NCBI GenBank assembly: GCA_963576475.1
Contig: OY754981.1
Coordinates: 20,029,570-20,093,569, forward strand
Direction of reading: 5' to 3'
Source: Molanna angustata
Lineage: Eukaryota > Arthropoda > Insecta > Trichoptera > Molannidae
DNA length: 64,000 nt
Position numbers and translations under genes: made by a program. The stretch's first letter is position 1. Each line of letters opens with the position of its first letter. Positions 45,157 to 56,694 of this stretch are shown here, piece after piece. The notes below the pieces were generated by a model. That model had not been told where the DNA came from. It searched no databases and worked only from the letters and a program-made list of their open reading frames with translations.

Positions 45157-46233
45157 ATTTACAAGTGGTATAAGTCTTCAATTTTGCTGAATTTTTTTCT
45201 ATAGATAGATAAAAATATACAGATTACGGGAAAAATAGTAATTTTCCCGGGAAACGCCTAGAACAATTAAAAAAAAAATTACATTACGAAAAATATATGA
45301 AGTTTCCCAAGCAAATAGTTGCTTTTCTGACATCTATGGGCGAATATTCAAACTAATTGTTAGTATAGAAACACGCCGCGAAAATCTGAACTAAATGAAA
45401 ATTCTATGAAATATCGAAAATTAATAAAGTTTACAAAAAAACAAGGTTATAAAATATATAAATGCTACTTACATTTCAGGTCTTGAATTTTTTTAACACT
45501 GAACCTAACCTAACCAATTTTTAACAAAAGTTTGCTTAGAATAGGTTGGTTAGGTTTGTATTTAGCTTTTATTGCGACTCGCGTGAGCGAGTTGCATTAT
45601 ACATTGAGTGACAGTATGTAATGCAACTCGCTCACGCGAGTCGCAATAATAAATACATACAAACCTAACCTAACCAATTTTTACCAAAAGTTTGCTTAAA
45701 ATAGGTTGGTTAGGTTTGTATTAACCAACCTATTATTATAATTTTGATGATGTATTCGCATTTGTTTATAATTTTCAAATAAATTATATTTAATAACAAA
45801 TTTAGGTAGTTGTATGGTACCTACCAGTTTTAATATTGTCTGTCATATATTTTGTAGTATGCATTTATCTGTGGTTTAGTTTTCAGTTTTATGTCGCAGT
45901 TGTCGTATTAGCTCGCGTATTTAATCTTATTTAATAAACGTTAAAAATAAGAAATTAGTAATGATTTTTCTGGTTTTTTATCGTGAAAATCGAATGTTTA
46001 TAGATAATTTGCGTGTTAATAATGTGTACATTGTGATTTAATAAAAGTATTGTTGGTTATTTGACTTCAAATGAGAAAATAGTCACGTGCAATCTCGGCG
46101 ATAGGTGTCGTTAAATCGTACAAGGTTTCATACAATGCAATTTTATTTTTTTTAATTGTTCTATATATTGTATATTTTTATCGATCTATAGAAAAAAATT
46201 CAGCAAAATTGAAGACTTATACCACTTGTAAAT
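45157..46233. mobile_element. 1.08-kb element with about 67-bp terminal inverted repeats
   Basis: Ends atttacaagtggtataagtc and gacttataccacttgtaaat, continuing as near-perfect inverted repeats for about 67 bp. Internally, a 28-bp perfect CpG-rich hairpin (45571-45598 and 45620-45647, gactcgcgtgagcgagttgc) is flanked by two direct copies of a cctaacctaaccaattttta segment. No transposase frame. Target duplication not clear. Probably a non-autonomous DNA transposon. Confidence 0.7.
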
Positions 46234-46239
46234 AATTAC

Positions 46240-46760
46240 CTAAAACTTAATTGTTGGACGCCACAAACGAGATTGTGAGTTCTGGATTATGATCGACACA
46301 ATAATAAGTTTTTTTTTTTAGAATAACAATATACTTGAAATAAATACATATACATCATCACATATTTACTACATAAACTAAGCATAAATGCCTGCACTAT
46401 AGGCATTCTAATCTCAACTGTTTATTTGAAAGAGAATGATTTTTATAAATAAAATCAAATAAATATGTATTGTGTAGGTACTTTTGAATGAATAAATAAG
46501 TAGGTACTTATAAATACTTTTATGCATACAAATGATATTCATGTATTGTTTTCGATTTAAATTTTATAAATAGTCGTTAATATCGTTGCGCGATTTTTCA
46601 GACACGCTTTTGGCTGTACCTACGTTTTTGTCCGTGCGCTTTTGTTGGAGTATCCAGCGTTATTAAAATTTTATTGATATGTTTTTGTACTAATATTTGA
46701 ATTTAACTACCTTTTTCGTTTTGATATGAAAAAGTATCATCATCTTAAGCGCTGCCACTT
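46240..46760. other. No gene seen
   Basis: AT-rich with short AATAAATA repeats; no supported frame. Confidence 0.4.
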
Positions 46761-47199
46761 GTAGTGTAGCAATACACTAAATGGAATTGGGTTGAAACTG
46801 GATGGTGTGACTGTATGTGATCTAATGTATGCAGATGACAAATTATTAATGGCAAAAAGTGTGGAAGACTTGGAATGTTTTGTTAAAATAGTATTCGATG
46901 GATGCATGCAAAATGGACTCAGAATGAATGCTACTAAATCTAAAGTGATGGTATTTGAGAAGAGCGAAAGACGAACAAAATGCGAGATACGAGTGGAGAA
47001 TGTACAACTAGAACAAGTGGATGAGGATGAGTATTTATACCTAAAGGAAGCATATTTCAGCGTGATTGAAGACTGGATAAAGACATTAAAAGAAGAGTAA
47101 CGGCAGGCAGTAGAGTGAATGGTGCATTATGATGGACATATTGGACCTGGCAGGATTAACATGGAAGTAGAATTATCGCGGTTGAAATGAAGTCACTAA

Positions 47200-48029
47200 G
47201 GGCCGGTCTTATAAACGAAAGACCAAATATTCGTAAGTATGTTTACGATTTACTAACAGATGGATGTTCCTAAGTAGATATTACTATCGGCGGTATTATA
47301 AAACTATTTTAACTGTCCGTTTATTTGACAGTTACAGTCTAATTAGACTACAATGGATTTTCAATAGATTTGTAATGGACGATAATGGATTGTAATGGAT
47401 AAAGCGGTGCTGTCATTGCAATATATAAACAGAGAGTGTTTAATTTTTTTGCGTACTCTAAACAATATCAAAAATTATAAAAATGGTGATAATCCTTTAT
47501 TATTAAGCTAGCGCGCTGGATTAGTAATTCAGTGGACGCGGGTTCGTTCAAATCTCGCCTCAACTGACATTGTTTTTTTTTTAAATAAAAAAAAATAATT
47601 AATATAAAATAAAACGAAATTCATCATCAATGTCATGTTGAAATAATAAAATATTTGGTCAAACAAAAACTTGTAATCTAATTCGTTTTGGTTATTCAAA
47701 ATTACTGTCGGACGACATTTTTTACCGAAAAAAAAGCAATTCAATATAAAAATCCAAAAAAATATAAAACAGTATATTTCAAAATATTCGTAATATTGAA
47801 AATTTACCGCAACATAAAAAAAACAAGTGTGGTAAAACTCAATCCTTCCATAACTTATCGTTAACGAACGCTTAATCGGTGGTCCGACCGTCGGTAAAGG
47901 CTATCGGTAAACTTTTACTAAAATTTAACTAACTAACGGATTGTTATAAGACGAAATATAGAGCATCTGTATCAAATTTCGGTTTGTTTGGTCTGAAATC
48001 TAACTAACGGACGTTTATAAGACCGGCCC
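47200..48029. mobile_element. PIF/Harbinger-like MITE with TAA target duplication
   Basis: Starts gggccggtcttataaacg and ends cgtttataagaccggccc, an 18-bp perfect terminal inverted repeat. Flanked by TAA at 47197-47199 and 48030-48032. A 3-bp TWA duplication and GGG/GGC-type ends fit PIF/Harbinger. 830 bp, no transposase. Contains a SINE head near 47510-47575, so it was itself a target. Confidence 0.82.
47510..47590 (+). mobile_element. SINE family D head, nested in the MITE
   Basis: gcgctggattagtaattcag, then gggttcgttcaaatctcgcc and an A-rich tail, matching the tRNA-like heads at 8836 and 20800. The B box carries a small insertion (gttcgttcaaatc). The body is missing. Confidence 0.65.
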
Positions 48030-48464
48030 TAAGCGAATTTGTAGGTATTAAAACGTTGTATGATAGAATGAGAATCGAGGATATTAGACGAAAATGTATG
48101 ATATCAATAATCTGTATATTAAATAAATAAATAAATAAATAAATATCGCAAGTAAGATGAAAATAAATGACCTAAAGTCGTTTGAAAGAATGAGTGATGA
48201 CAAAAAAAGTATATAAAGCTGATAAAAGAGGAACGAAAAGTAGACGTCGGCCAGGAAAAGTTGACATGATCACATAAATAGAAATTTGAAAGATAGAGAC
48301 GTTAAAAGTAAGAATATTAGAAGAGCGTGTATGGGATAATGCATAGACGTGAACGAAGCGAGAAATTTATGTCAAGGTTTATGAGTCTGGCGTTCGGTTC
48401 TCTGTGCCTACTCCAAATAGGGAAATGGCGTGGTAGTATACGTAGTAAATAAGAAGAAAATACT

Positions 48465-48895
48465 TTCATTTATATAGTTTTGACACATACGAAATTGAAC
48501 GTGATTTTTTTTCAATAAGAAAATATATATGAGACGTACGGAGAAGAAAATGTGTAGTTCCGTTCTATTTGCCTACCCCGAGTAATGTGATTAATGGGAT
48601 CAATCCTCTGTCGTGACAATTCTGACTTTTTTTACATTCTATTATTTCGACCCTGAACTTTAACGACTCTCTTTAATTATTATTTTTTGTTCTCAGTAAT
48701 CAATCAAAGCAGAGCAGACAAAAGATAGATACTTTTTAGGAGACATAATTTGATTTATACAATTCCAATGCGCAATATCACACCTATAATAGAATTTATT
48801 CTTCCGCGTCGATTCTAATTGGATTTTTAATTAGTTTGTCTATAATAAATGCGCTATGTACATACAAACCATCTCGCCGTTTCATACAGTATATC
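48465..48895. other. No gene seen
   Basis: AT-rich spacer with no supported frame. Confidence 0.4.
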
Positions 48896-48899
48896 ATAT

Positions 48900-48990
48900 T
48901 CCAGTATTTTTTAAGAATGTCCTTGTAAAATGAAAACATATACAACCTCATACATTCCCTAAATTAATCACAAATGCTTGGTCCGGTTAT
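48900..48990 (-). mobile_element. SINE family D body and tail fragment
   Basis: aagaatgtccttgtaaaatg, cctcatacattccctaaatt and caaatgcttgg match the 3' part of the copy at 20695-20865. The tRNA-like head is absent. Confidence 0.65.
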
Positions 48991-49186
48991 GGATATTTAT
49001 ACATACTCATTTGAGTTTTAGTAAATTGATTCTCTTGCTCTTTTAAATTATATATCTTTCAACATCCCTACCCGTAGAACTAGACACACTCCTCTTTTCC
49101 ACCTAACCACTCAGCACACTAACTATGCTCAACATGCAACAATCTACAGATTATGTAATAAATACAATAGGCATTTCCAAGAGATC

Positions 49187-49561
49187 ATCATCAGCAATGG
49201 CGCTACAGCTCGGTGTGGGCCTTGGCCTCCTCAAGAAACTGTCTCCATCCCGCCCTGTCGACACCAAGTCTCCTCTAATTTGTCTGTTCGATCGCTTTTA
49301 TATCTCCCTCGATGTCGTCCAACCATCTCATCCTAGGTCTCCCTCTGCTTCTTCTTCCTCCAGGACAAGAATCCAATACTTTCTTTGGGACCCGGCTATC
49401 ATCCATTCTACAAACGTGTCCGAGCCAACGTAGACGTTGTATTTTGATGTATTGGACAACGTTTGGTTCGCCATACATTATTTCTAGCTCACGTTTAAAC
49501 CGGATCCTCTAAGATCCTCCTTCACAGGTAGGGCCAAATATTTTGCGAAGTATTTATTTTT
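49187..49561 (-). pseudogene. 5'-truncated LINE family F with 14-bp target duplication
   Basis: Flanked by ATTTCCAAGAGATC at 49173-49186 and 49562-49575. The - strand reads ILRKIFGPTCEGGS, a stop, RIRFKRELEIMYGEPNVVQY, IKIQRLRWLGHVCRMDDSRV, GRRSRGRPRMRWLDDIEGDI, KAIEQTN, a stop, RRLGVDRAGWRQFLEEAKAH and TEL, then a short GAT-repeat tail. Both stops are TAG where Trp is usual. Typical LINE C-terminus. Confidence 0.9.
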
Positions 49562-49672
49562 ATTTCCAAGAGATCGACATAATATTCTTAATAAGCGCCC
49601 CCACATTTAAAAAATATATCAGACTTAAAATTTCATCCTCATAATCAAACTCAACACTTAATAACTGCACAC

Positions 49673-50680
<1,008 letters not shown>

Positions 50681-50703
50681 TTCACACATCATTCACACAA
50701 TAT

Positions 50704-51283
50704 GGTATTACAATTTGAGTTTAAGAGCTAAACTCAAGCTTTATAAAAATATAGCGTATTACAGTGTCCGTTTAGGCCTAATCTTACGTCACTAAAACGA
50801 CTCATCGTTTCTGGCGGATTAAGTACTTAACGGTGAGTCAACTGTCATTATTTGCTAGGCAACGCGTGTAGTTTCAGTTTCTATCACTAGAGGCGTTAGG
50901 CAACGAGTGTAGTTTCAGTTTCTATCACTAGAGGCGTTAGTTGTATCGACGGTGGCGCCACACAACAAAATAAACTGACAGCCATATTGAAACGAACATG
51001 GGCATTTAAAAACATTATTTTAAAAATAAAAATTTACCATGTTGGATAGTAAAACAATAGTATTTCAAGTGGTAGCGTCCCGTTTTGTAGTTCGTATTAT
51101 TTGAGGTTATTTAAAATTTGACAGATAATAACCACAGAAAAAGTAAAATATTTCTATAATTGATGATTTAGTAACTGACATGTCATATTGCACTGTAATA
51201 CAGAAATGGATTCAATCTCCCCTTAACATTAATCTTGAGTTTAACAAACTCAATGAGTTGAGGGCCGTCTGTAATACCGGGCC
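50704..51283. mobile_element. DNA-transposon-like insert with GGTATTACA termini
   Basis: Left end ggtattacaatttgag; right end tgtaataccgggcc. Flanked by TAT at 50701-50703 and 51284-51286, with an empty-site match in LINE G (38140-39260 copy). The right end extends five bases beyond the inverted repeat, so the left end may be clipped. Near the left end actcaag / cttgagt motifs pair. A 40-bp block (gtttcagtttctatcactag) is tandemly doubled at 50870-50940. No transposase. Confidence 0.65.
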
Positions 51284-51323
51284 TATCTCACCATAATATG
51301 TAACTATTCGAAATTTGTCTTAA

Positions 51324-52009
51324 GAGGGCGACTGCTGCCAATGTACATATTTTTTCAATTTGATATACCATCATTATTACTAAACGAATCATTTTGAAAA
51401 AAAATAACCTTGTTAGTTTGGATATTAATAAAGAGAAATATATACCTTAACTTTTTAATTATTTTCTGTATATATTCTTGTAGGAAAATAATAAACATAC
51501 CCCGATTTTAGACATTTATCTTAAATTTCTAAAAAAATATAAGGTATAGAGCAATATATTTTTTTATAAATTAAAGAAGAATAAAATATCTGGAAAAATA
51601 TGATGTGACGTTGCATTAATGCATCAGGTTAAGTAAATAAACCAAAAAAACTTTTATTTCGCAATGGCGCTGAATGGAAAATAAATGTTTTTTAGGTTTA
51701 TTTACTAAACCTGAAGTATCAATGCAACGTCATATCACATTTTTCTAGAAATTTTTGTCTTCTTTAATTTAAAAAAAAATATATTGCTCTACGTCTTATA
51801 GTTTATTAAAAATATATGATAAACATTGAAAATCGGGGTATGCCATTATTTTTCTACAATAATTTATACACAACATTATCAAAAAGTTAAGGTATATTTT
51901 TCTTTATTAATACACAAACTATCTAAATTATTTTTTTCAAAACGATTTGATTAGAAATAATGATGGTATATCAAATTGAAAAATAGATACGTTGGCAGCA
52001 GTCCCCCCC
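51324..52009. mobile_element. Foldback MITE at a TTAA site
   Basis: Two arms of about 320 bp are inverted copies: gactgctgccaatgtacata on the left and its counterpart with tggcagcagtc on the right. The short centre includes cgcaatggcgctgaatgg. Flanked by TTAA at 51320-51323 and 52010-52013, present once in the empty LINE G site. TTAA fits piggyBac-type mobilisation, but the ends (gaggg / ccccc) are not canonical. No ORF. Confidence 0.8.
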
Positions 52010-52186
52010 TTAATATACTACAATAACACCAGTGACAACCTGTAATTGGCTTTAATATTAATCAAACCATAATTTTATATAATTTATTATACGCTGTATG
52101 TTGTCCTCTAAATAAATAAATACATTGTAATCCTATCAGTATTTATTTTCAATGTAGTCGTGCATATTTTCATATAGGTAATAATA

Positions 52187-52278
52187 ATTATTTTTTTATT
52201 TTGTTTCAGGTGAGTTTTTTTAATTAAAAATAAAAACCGAGAACGCAACTCTAGGAATGCTGTTAAACGTAGGTAAGT
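52187..52278 (+). promoter_or_regulatory. Candidate recursive-splicing site with RS-exon
   Basis: A pyrimidine-rich tract ends tattttgtttcag (acceptor AG at 52208-52209) and is followed at once by gtgagt (52210-52215), so splicing to this AG would recreate a donor. A second, stronger donor, acgtag|gtaagt, lies at 52273-52278, defining a 63-nt exon with stops in all frames. This layout (acceptor, regenerated donor, downstream donor) is that of recursive-splice exons in long introns. It lies 24.7 kb downstream of the host exon on the same strand. Confidence 0.4.
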
Positions 52279-52279
52279 C

Positions 52280-53105
52280 GTTAATATTTATCCAAGACTA
52301 TTTCCATCAGATTGAAGTGTTGTATTAAGTAAGTATGTCAGGTTTATTAAGTCTATACAAACCTCTGCTCCGTTCTAAGTTGGACGCTGTGTTCATATAA
52401 TCTGAAAGTTAACGTCGGAAAATGCAACATGAATGTGTATTGGAACGAAACACACGGCTACTTATTAAACTTTTATCTTTTAGCATCAGATCCGTTCAAC
52501 GGGCTGAGTTGATAGAAAAAATTTATGAACGGAATGCGCTCTCAAAACAAAAGGGGGCGACTCCATAGAGACGAGGAAAAGTCTTGCAAGTCGTGCAGTC
52601 TTGGTCTCGGTCATGCGAGACGACCAAGACCAGGGGGTGCAAGACCAAAACCAGGTTTTGCAAGACCAAGGGGGCAAGTCCTTCAAACAGTAAAATCAAA
52701 ACCCTTTTGATTACTCATATCATGGATATAATTATCATATCTTAAGATATTATAGAACTCCTCGCGTGATAATTAAATCTAAGAGGTTGCTGATGCAATG
52801 AACTTGTCCGAAGTCCGAAACTGGATCTTCGATCAACGAAGCCCCTCGATCTGTTCAAGATCGTCTTACCTATAATAAACGAGTATATAAAAAAATAAAA
52901 ATCATCTTCATTCATACGAAATTTCAGGATTGCAGTAAATCAGATACATTTTACTAAATTTGGTTTATCGATCGACAATTCTTGATAGAACTCCATCGTA
53001 TGTAGATGTATTACAAATACATTCATTTTATTAAAATGGAGATTTGTTGCATTATATAACTTACTTTTCAACCGTTCAAAACCCAACAGTTTTGTACACC
53101 TAACA
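52280..53105. other. No gene seen; a GACC/GGTC-rich patch
   Basis: 52590-52690 holds short alternating motifs (cttggtctcggtcatgcgag, gaccaagaccaggg, gcaagaccaa) repeated at irregular spacing, in both orientations. Short frames over it on both strands have no recognisable content. Confidence 0.4.
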
Positions 53106-53111
53106 TGTAAA

Positions 53112-54402
53112 TCTATATATATAAAAATGGATGTACGTATATTTGTATGTGTCCGATAAACTCCCACACCAACCATCCGATTGCGATGAAACTTTGGGAA
53201 TTTGTTCAGCTCATGCCGGAGAAGGTTTATGCATAATAATTTATTTATTTATTTATTTATTCGATATCTCGCAAAAAAAAATTGAAATAAAAAAGGTGGT
53301 ATTGAATTGAAACTAAGTGGGTTGGTTCAGCGCGCACTCGAGAAGGTTTAAAAATTTAAATTTATTTAAATTTATTTATTTAATATCTCACACAATTATT
53401 TACAAAAATTATCTATTTGGGATTATCATTGAATTTTAGGGATTCGTTCAGCGCAGTGCAGGAAACGTATGTGAAGTTTAAATTAACTTCTCGCAAAAAA
53501 AATTGAAAAATGATCTATTTGGTATTGCTTGATAATTGTAAATAAAAATAAATAACATTAAAATAAATCAAGGAACGAATAAATAAATAAAGAAAAATTA
53601 AAAAAAAATACCATAAAAATAAATAAATCAATTATCGAATAAGTAAATAAATGAATAAAGCAATAAATAAGTGAATAAATAAATACATAAATACATGAAT
53701 CAAAAAATAATAATAAAAAATCCTATATACCCATAAACAAAATGGTATATTATATAAAACTGGAATAATGCTAAAGGTTCATGTACCTATATTTGTTTGA
53801 ATAATTAAATAAAATTTAATTATTCATTCAGCTAGACTATGGAATAGCCTAAGTCCTGATATTACGTCGTCTATCTCATTAAACATCTTCAAGAAAAGGC
53901 TAAAGCAAAAATATTTATCTGACAACACCTGATTACATCTTCCTCTCCTCTTCCTTTCCTTATCCCTCAGTCTCCCTATCATTGCTATGATTTGTTCTTA
54001 TATGCTATCTTCTTTGTTTTTATATTCTTTTTTTTTCTTTTTTTTATTACTTTTCTTCTGCTATCTTTATTTATTTTGTAATGTGATTCACTTATTGCCA
54101 TAGTACACATTGTTTTGTATATTACACATTTACTCTGGTTGGTTGGAAGAAATTGCCATTAGGCAATAAGCTCTCCAGTGTACTTATTATATGTACAAAA
54201 AGATTAAATAAATAAATAAATGAATGAATGCATAGGGACGGAAGGGACTGTAGGGATGGAAGGGAAAAAAATACGGAATTATAATTAGCGAATCTAGATA
54301 ATAATGTTAAGTGATAAAAAGGAAACATACGGAACAACCATTTTTATATATTTGGAGGTAAATAATTAAACAGGCAGGACACCGTCTGCCGGGTTTTACT
54401 AG
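53112..54402 (+). mobile_element. Non-autonomous Helitron-like element with nested LINE
   Basis: Begins tctatatatataaaaatgg after an A and ends caccgtctgccgggttttac followed by tag, then T: 5' TC, 3' CTAG, A/T insertion. The 3' end resembles the copy at 17317-17770 (gtcgggttcgctag on its strand). AT-rich inside, with AAATAAATA runs at 53560-53700. No Rep/helicase. Its right half holds a LINE 3' end (53828-54224). Confidence 0.75.
53828..54224 (+). pseudogene. 5'-truncated LINE 3' end, same family as 18290-18905
   Basis: Reads SARLWNSLSPDITSSISLNI and FKKRLKQKYLSDNT, stop at about 53931, followed by a 3' UTR nearly identical to 18623-18905 and the hairpin attgccattaggcaat, ending in AAATAAATAAATG. 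Younger and cleaner than the first copy. Confidence 0.88.
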
Positions 54403-54439
54403 TTTTGTATATAAACACTAGTCACTGTTCATTCATTCA

Positions 54440-54600
54440 TTCATACCATCACGGCATATCCCACAATGTGGGGGTAACCAGCGAAAGGTGTGCGGGTGTG
54501 CATTTCCTTATAAAAGGGAGCACAACACATATGTGTATACCCACACACCAGTCTCGTCTCACCTAAAAAGGCACTACATTCAGAATGGGTGGTGAACCTC
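54440..54600 (-). repeat. Dispersed repeat family K, copy 2
   Basis: accatcacggcatatccca, gtaaccagcgaaaggtgtgc and acacacatatgtgt-like parts match 62000-62150 and 33310-33475 in reverse orientation, and gaatgggtggtgaacctcat pairs with the start of copy 3. Confidence 0.65.
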
Positions 54601-54900
54601 ATTGCTGAACTATGTCAGATGTTATTGTTGCCTGTTGTATTTTCGATTACCCGGCTCTTACGGGACACTCGAAAACAGTAATAGAAAAGAGTGGAAGCAA
54701 TATTCTAAGCCGGTGCCTCACAGCTACTTTTTATTTTATTTTATTAATAATGCGTGTCGTTCCGTTTTCAAATTTTATATGGAAAATTTTTAACATTTTC
54801 ATGAAACGAGTTTCTTAATTTATTTTTTATTTCAATATTTTATTATGAAAACTTATTTTTTAATGCCATTTTATGAAAGTAATGTGCCTTTTTAGCAATT
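54600..54900 (+). repeat. Dispersed repeat family L, copy 2 (left half)
   Basis: Shares tatggaaaatttttaacatt-like, attttattatgaaaac and aatgccattttatgaaagta with 34440-34560 and 57420-57510. Confidence 0.65.
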
Positions 54901-54904
54901 GAAA

Positions 54905-55180
54905 CCCTTCAATTATCAAATAAATTTCAATAGAACAAATACCAAGTATTTTTTATTTTGCATTTGTAGTACCTATATCTACAGATAAATTTTAACTCAT
55001 AAATACACCTTAACATGTAGGTGGAGAGTTTAATGTTTGCCATCACCCCCTTTTTATAGTCGTTCTATTTGAAATGTGTCAATGACAAGCGCCAGGACTT
55101 CACGCTGTCACTTTCATTATTCGACGAAAAGTTTCAATATGAAATTAGGACAATGGGACCACAGTTGGGTTTAGTCAGAC
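54905..55180. other. No gene seen
   Basis: AT-rich spacer. The + frame that starts at 55069 is discussed with the minisatellite. Confidence 0.35.
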
Positions 55181-55186
55181 TCTTTC

Positions 55187-55350
55187 ACCTTCGCTTGTTG
55201 CTGCTACAATGGTTCTGTAAGATAGATCTAAGTTTCTTCCAGCTTCACTTGTTGCTACAATGGGTCTGTGTGATAGAACTCAATTTCTTCCAGCTTCGCT
55301 TGTTGATACAATGGGTCTGTGTGATAGAACTCAGTTTCTTCCTTTTTATT
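55187..55350 (+). repeat. 51-bp minisatellite (three units) in an open frame
   Basis: Three consecutive units contain cttcxcttgttg, acaatgggtctgtgtgatag and aactcaatttcttccag; the first is slightly longer. 51 is a multiple of three, so the + frame 55069-55386 stays open and repeats FFQLxLLxQWVCVIEL. The hydrophobic repeat is probably a by-product of unit length. No homology recognised. Confidence 0.6.
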
Positions 55351-55389
55351 ATTCTAAAATTAGTGACTGAAAACATGATATATTAAAAC

Positions 55390-56395
55390 CGCCCAATGCA
55401 CTATGACAATACGCGTTAGTTAGGGTAAATATCGCGTGCGTAAAATAAGGTTTATACGTGATTTAAATTATCGAAAAACCCAAATTTGTTGATTTTTTGC
55501 ATTTTAAGAACAAACCTTAGTTGAAATGAAAAAACTTTATCGGTCATTCACTTCGATTTTATGCACTCTTTGAGCATTTAAAAGATTTATTTCTCCACGA
55601 CACATAGTTATGGAGTAATTTAACAAAAATGCTGTGAAAAAGGATATTTTTAATAATTTATATATGGGAATTTAGGCTGAATTTTAAAATTGTGTGACGA
55701 ACATTCACTAGAAAAATGTTGAAAAAACTTATACTATTTTTTTTAAAAAACACAATGTTTAACATATTTGAGGGATTTGATTTGAAATTGATGTGTTTAG
55801 GTTTATATGGCCCCTTTATTTATAAATTAACCATTTATAAATCAAATAAAAATTCAGTAGGTACATTTAACTTTTATTTTTAGCTGTTTAGAAGTTGACG
55901 ATCTTTTTGAAACCCATTTTTATTGTAGGTACTTATCATCTATTTAATAATCATTTTTAATACTTACCTAATCTTAACTAGGGTATAATTTAGTTTAACA
56001 ATGATCGTCTATAATTGCCTCAATTATAATATAAAATGTTTATAGCTGTCGAAAAAATATTAATTAAAAATTAAATTAAGTATTTATATAAGTACCTACT
56101 CGTATTTTTCAGTACGTAATAGTATGTATTTTGATAATTTCGACAGATGAATTCATATAAAATATACAAATTGATCACAACAATGAGGAAAGGATAGAGG
56201 GAATTGAAGGATTCAGAAATAATGTCGGTCTAGAACCATTTAACAAAAATAAATGGCTGTTTTGGCGGTAAAAAAAAATAAATAAAAAAAATTCTTTAAT
56301 TTTTATAAATCACAATAAAAAATAATACTTAACAAGAATCGGTTACTTTTAATCGACAAACTTAATAAACATAATTTGAATTGTTTTCTGAATCC
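55390..56395. other. No gene seen
   Basis: AT-rich; no supported feature. Confidence 0.4.
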
Positions 56396-56399
56396 CTTA

Positions 56400-56690
56400 A
56401 AATGAATACGAGATATAATTTTAGCTGTCTCCGAGTTCAACATGAGTTTTGAAATGTGCAGCCAGAGAACAACGGTACTCGAGAATCAGCTGACTGGGAA
56501 CAGAACTGATCCAGAGATAATAAACTGCTGTGGCCCAATAGCATGCATCACTGGACTGCAATATGTAGATGCTAACTCTTTTCCTAGCTGGGCAGGACGG
56601 TACACACGTGTCTATTACCACGCGTATCGAAGCGTGCGTATACTCAAAGCCAAACGAAAATATACTCAAAACATATTTATTTAGGTAGGT
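56400..56690. other. GC-richer patch with overlapping open frames, unrecognised
   Basis: Both strands are open for about 80 codons: + 56442-56684 (SFEMCSQRTTVLENQLTG) and - 56669-56421 (SIYILQSSDACYWATAVYYL). Base composition differs from the AT-rich surroundings, suggesting an inserted element fragment. I cannot assign it and see no splice context. Confidence 0.3.
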
Positions 56691-56694
56691 ACTT

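Larger units (their letters stand above)
46765..48460 (+). pseudogene. LINE family C copy (RT to 3' end), split by a MITE
   Basis: The left part reads LKLDGVTVCDLMYADDKLLM (catalytic YADD), AKSVEDLECFVKIVFDGC, NGLRMNATKSKVMVFEKS and ENVQLEQVDEDEYLYL, then breaks down before 47197. The right part (48033-48460) carries MKINDLKSFERMSD, RRRPGKVDMIT-like and the family's 3' end (ttcggttctctgtgcctact). The two halves are separated by the TAA-flanked element at 47200-48029. Multiple frame breaks. Confidence 0.82.

Noticed and set aside
56421..56684. A single-exon gene on either strand
   Set aside because: Both strands are open over the same stretch, no family is recognised and there is no splice or promoter context. 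Listed only as an unassigned patch.
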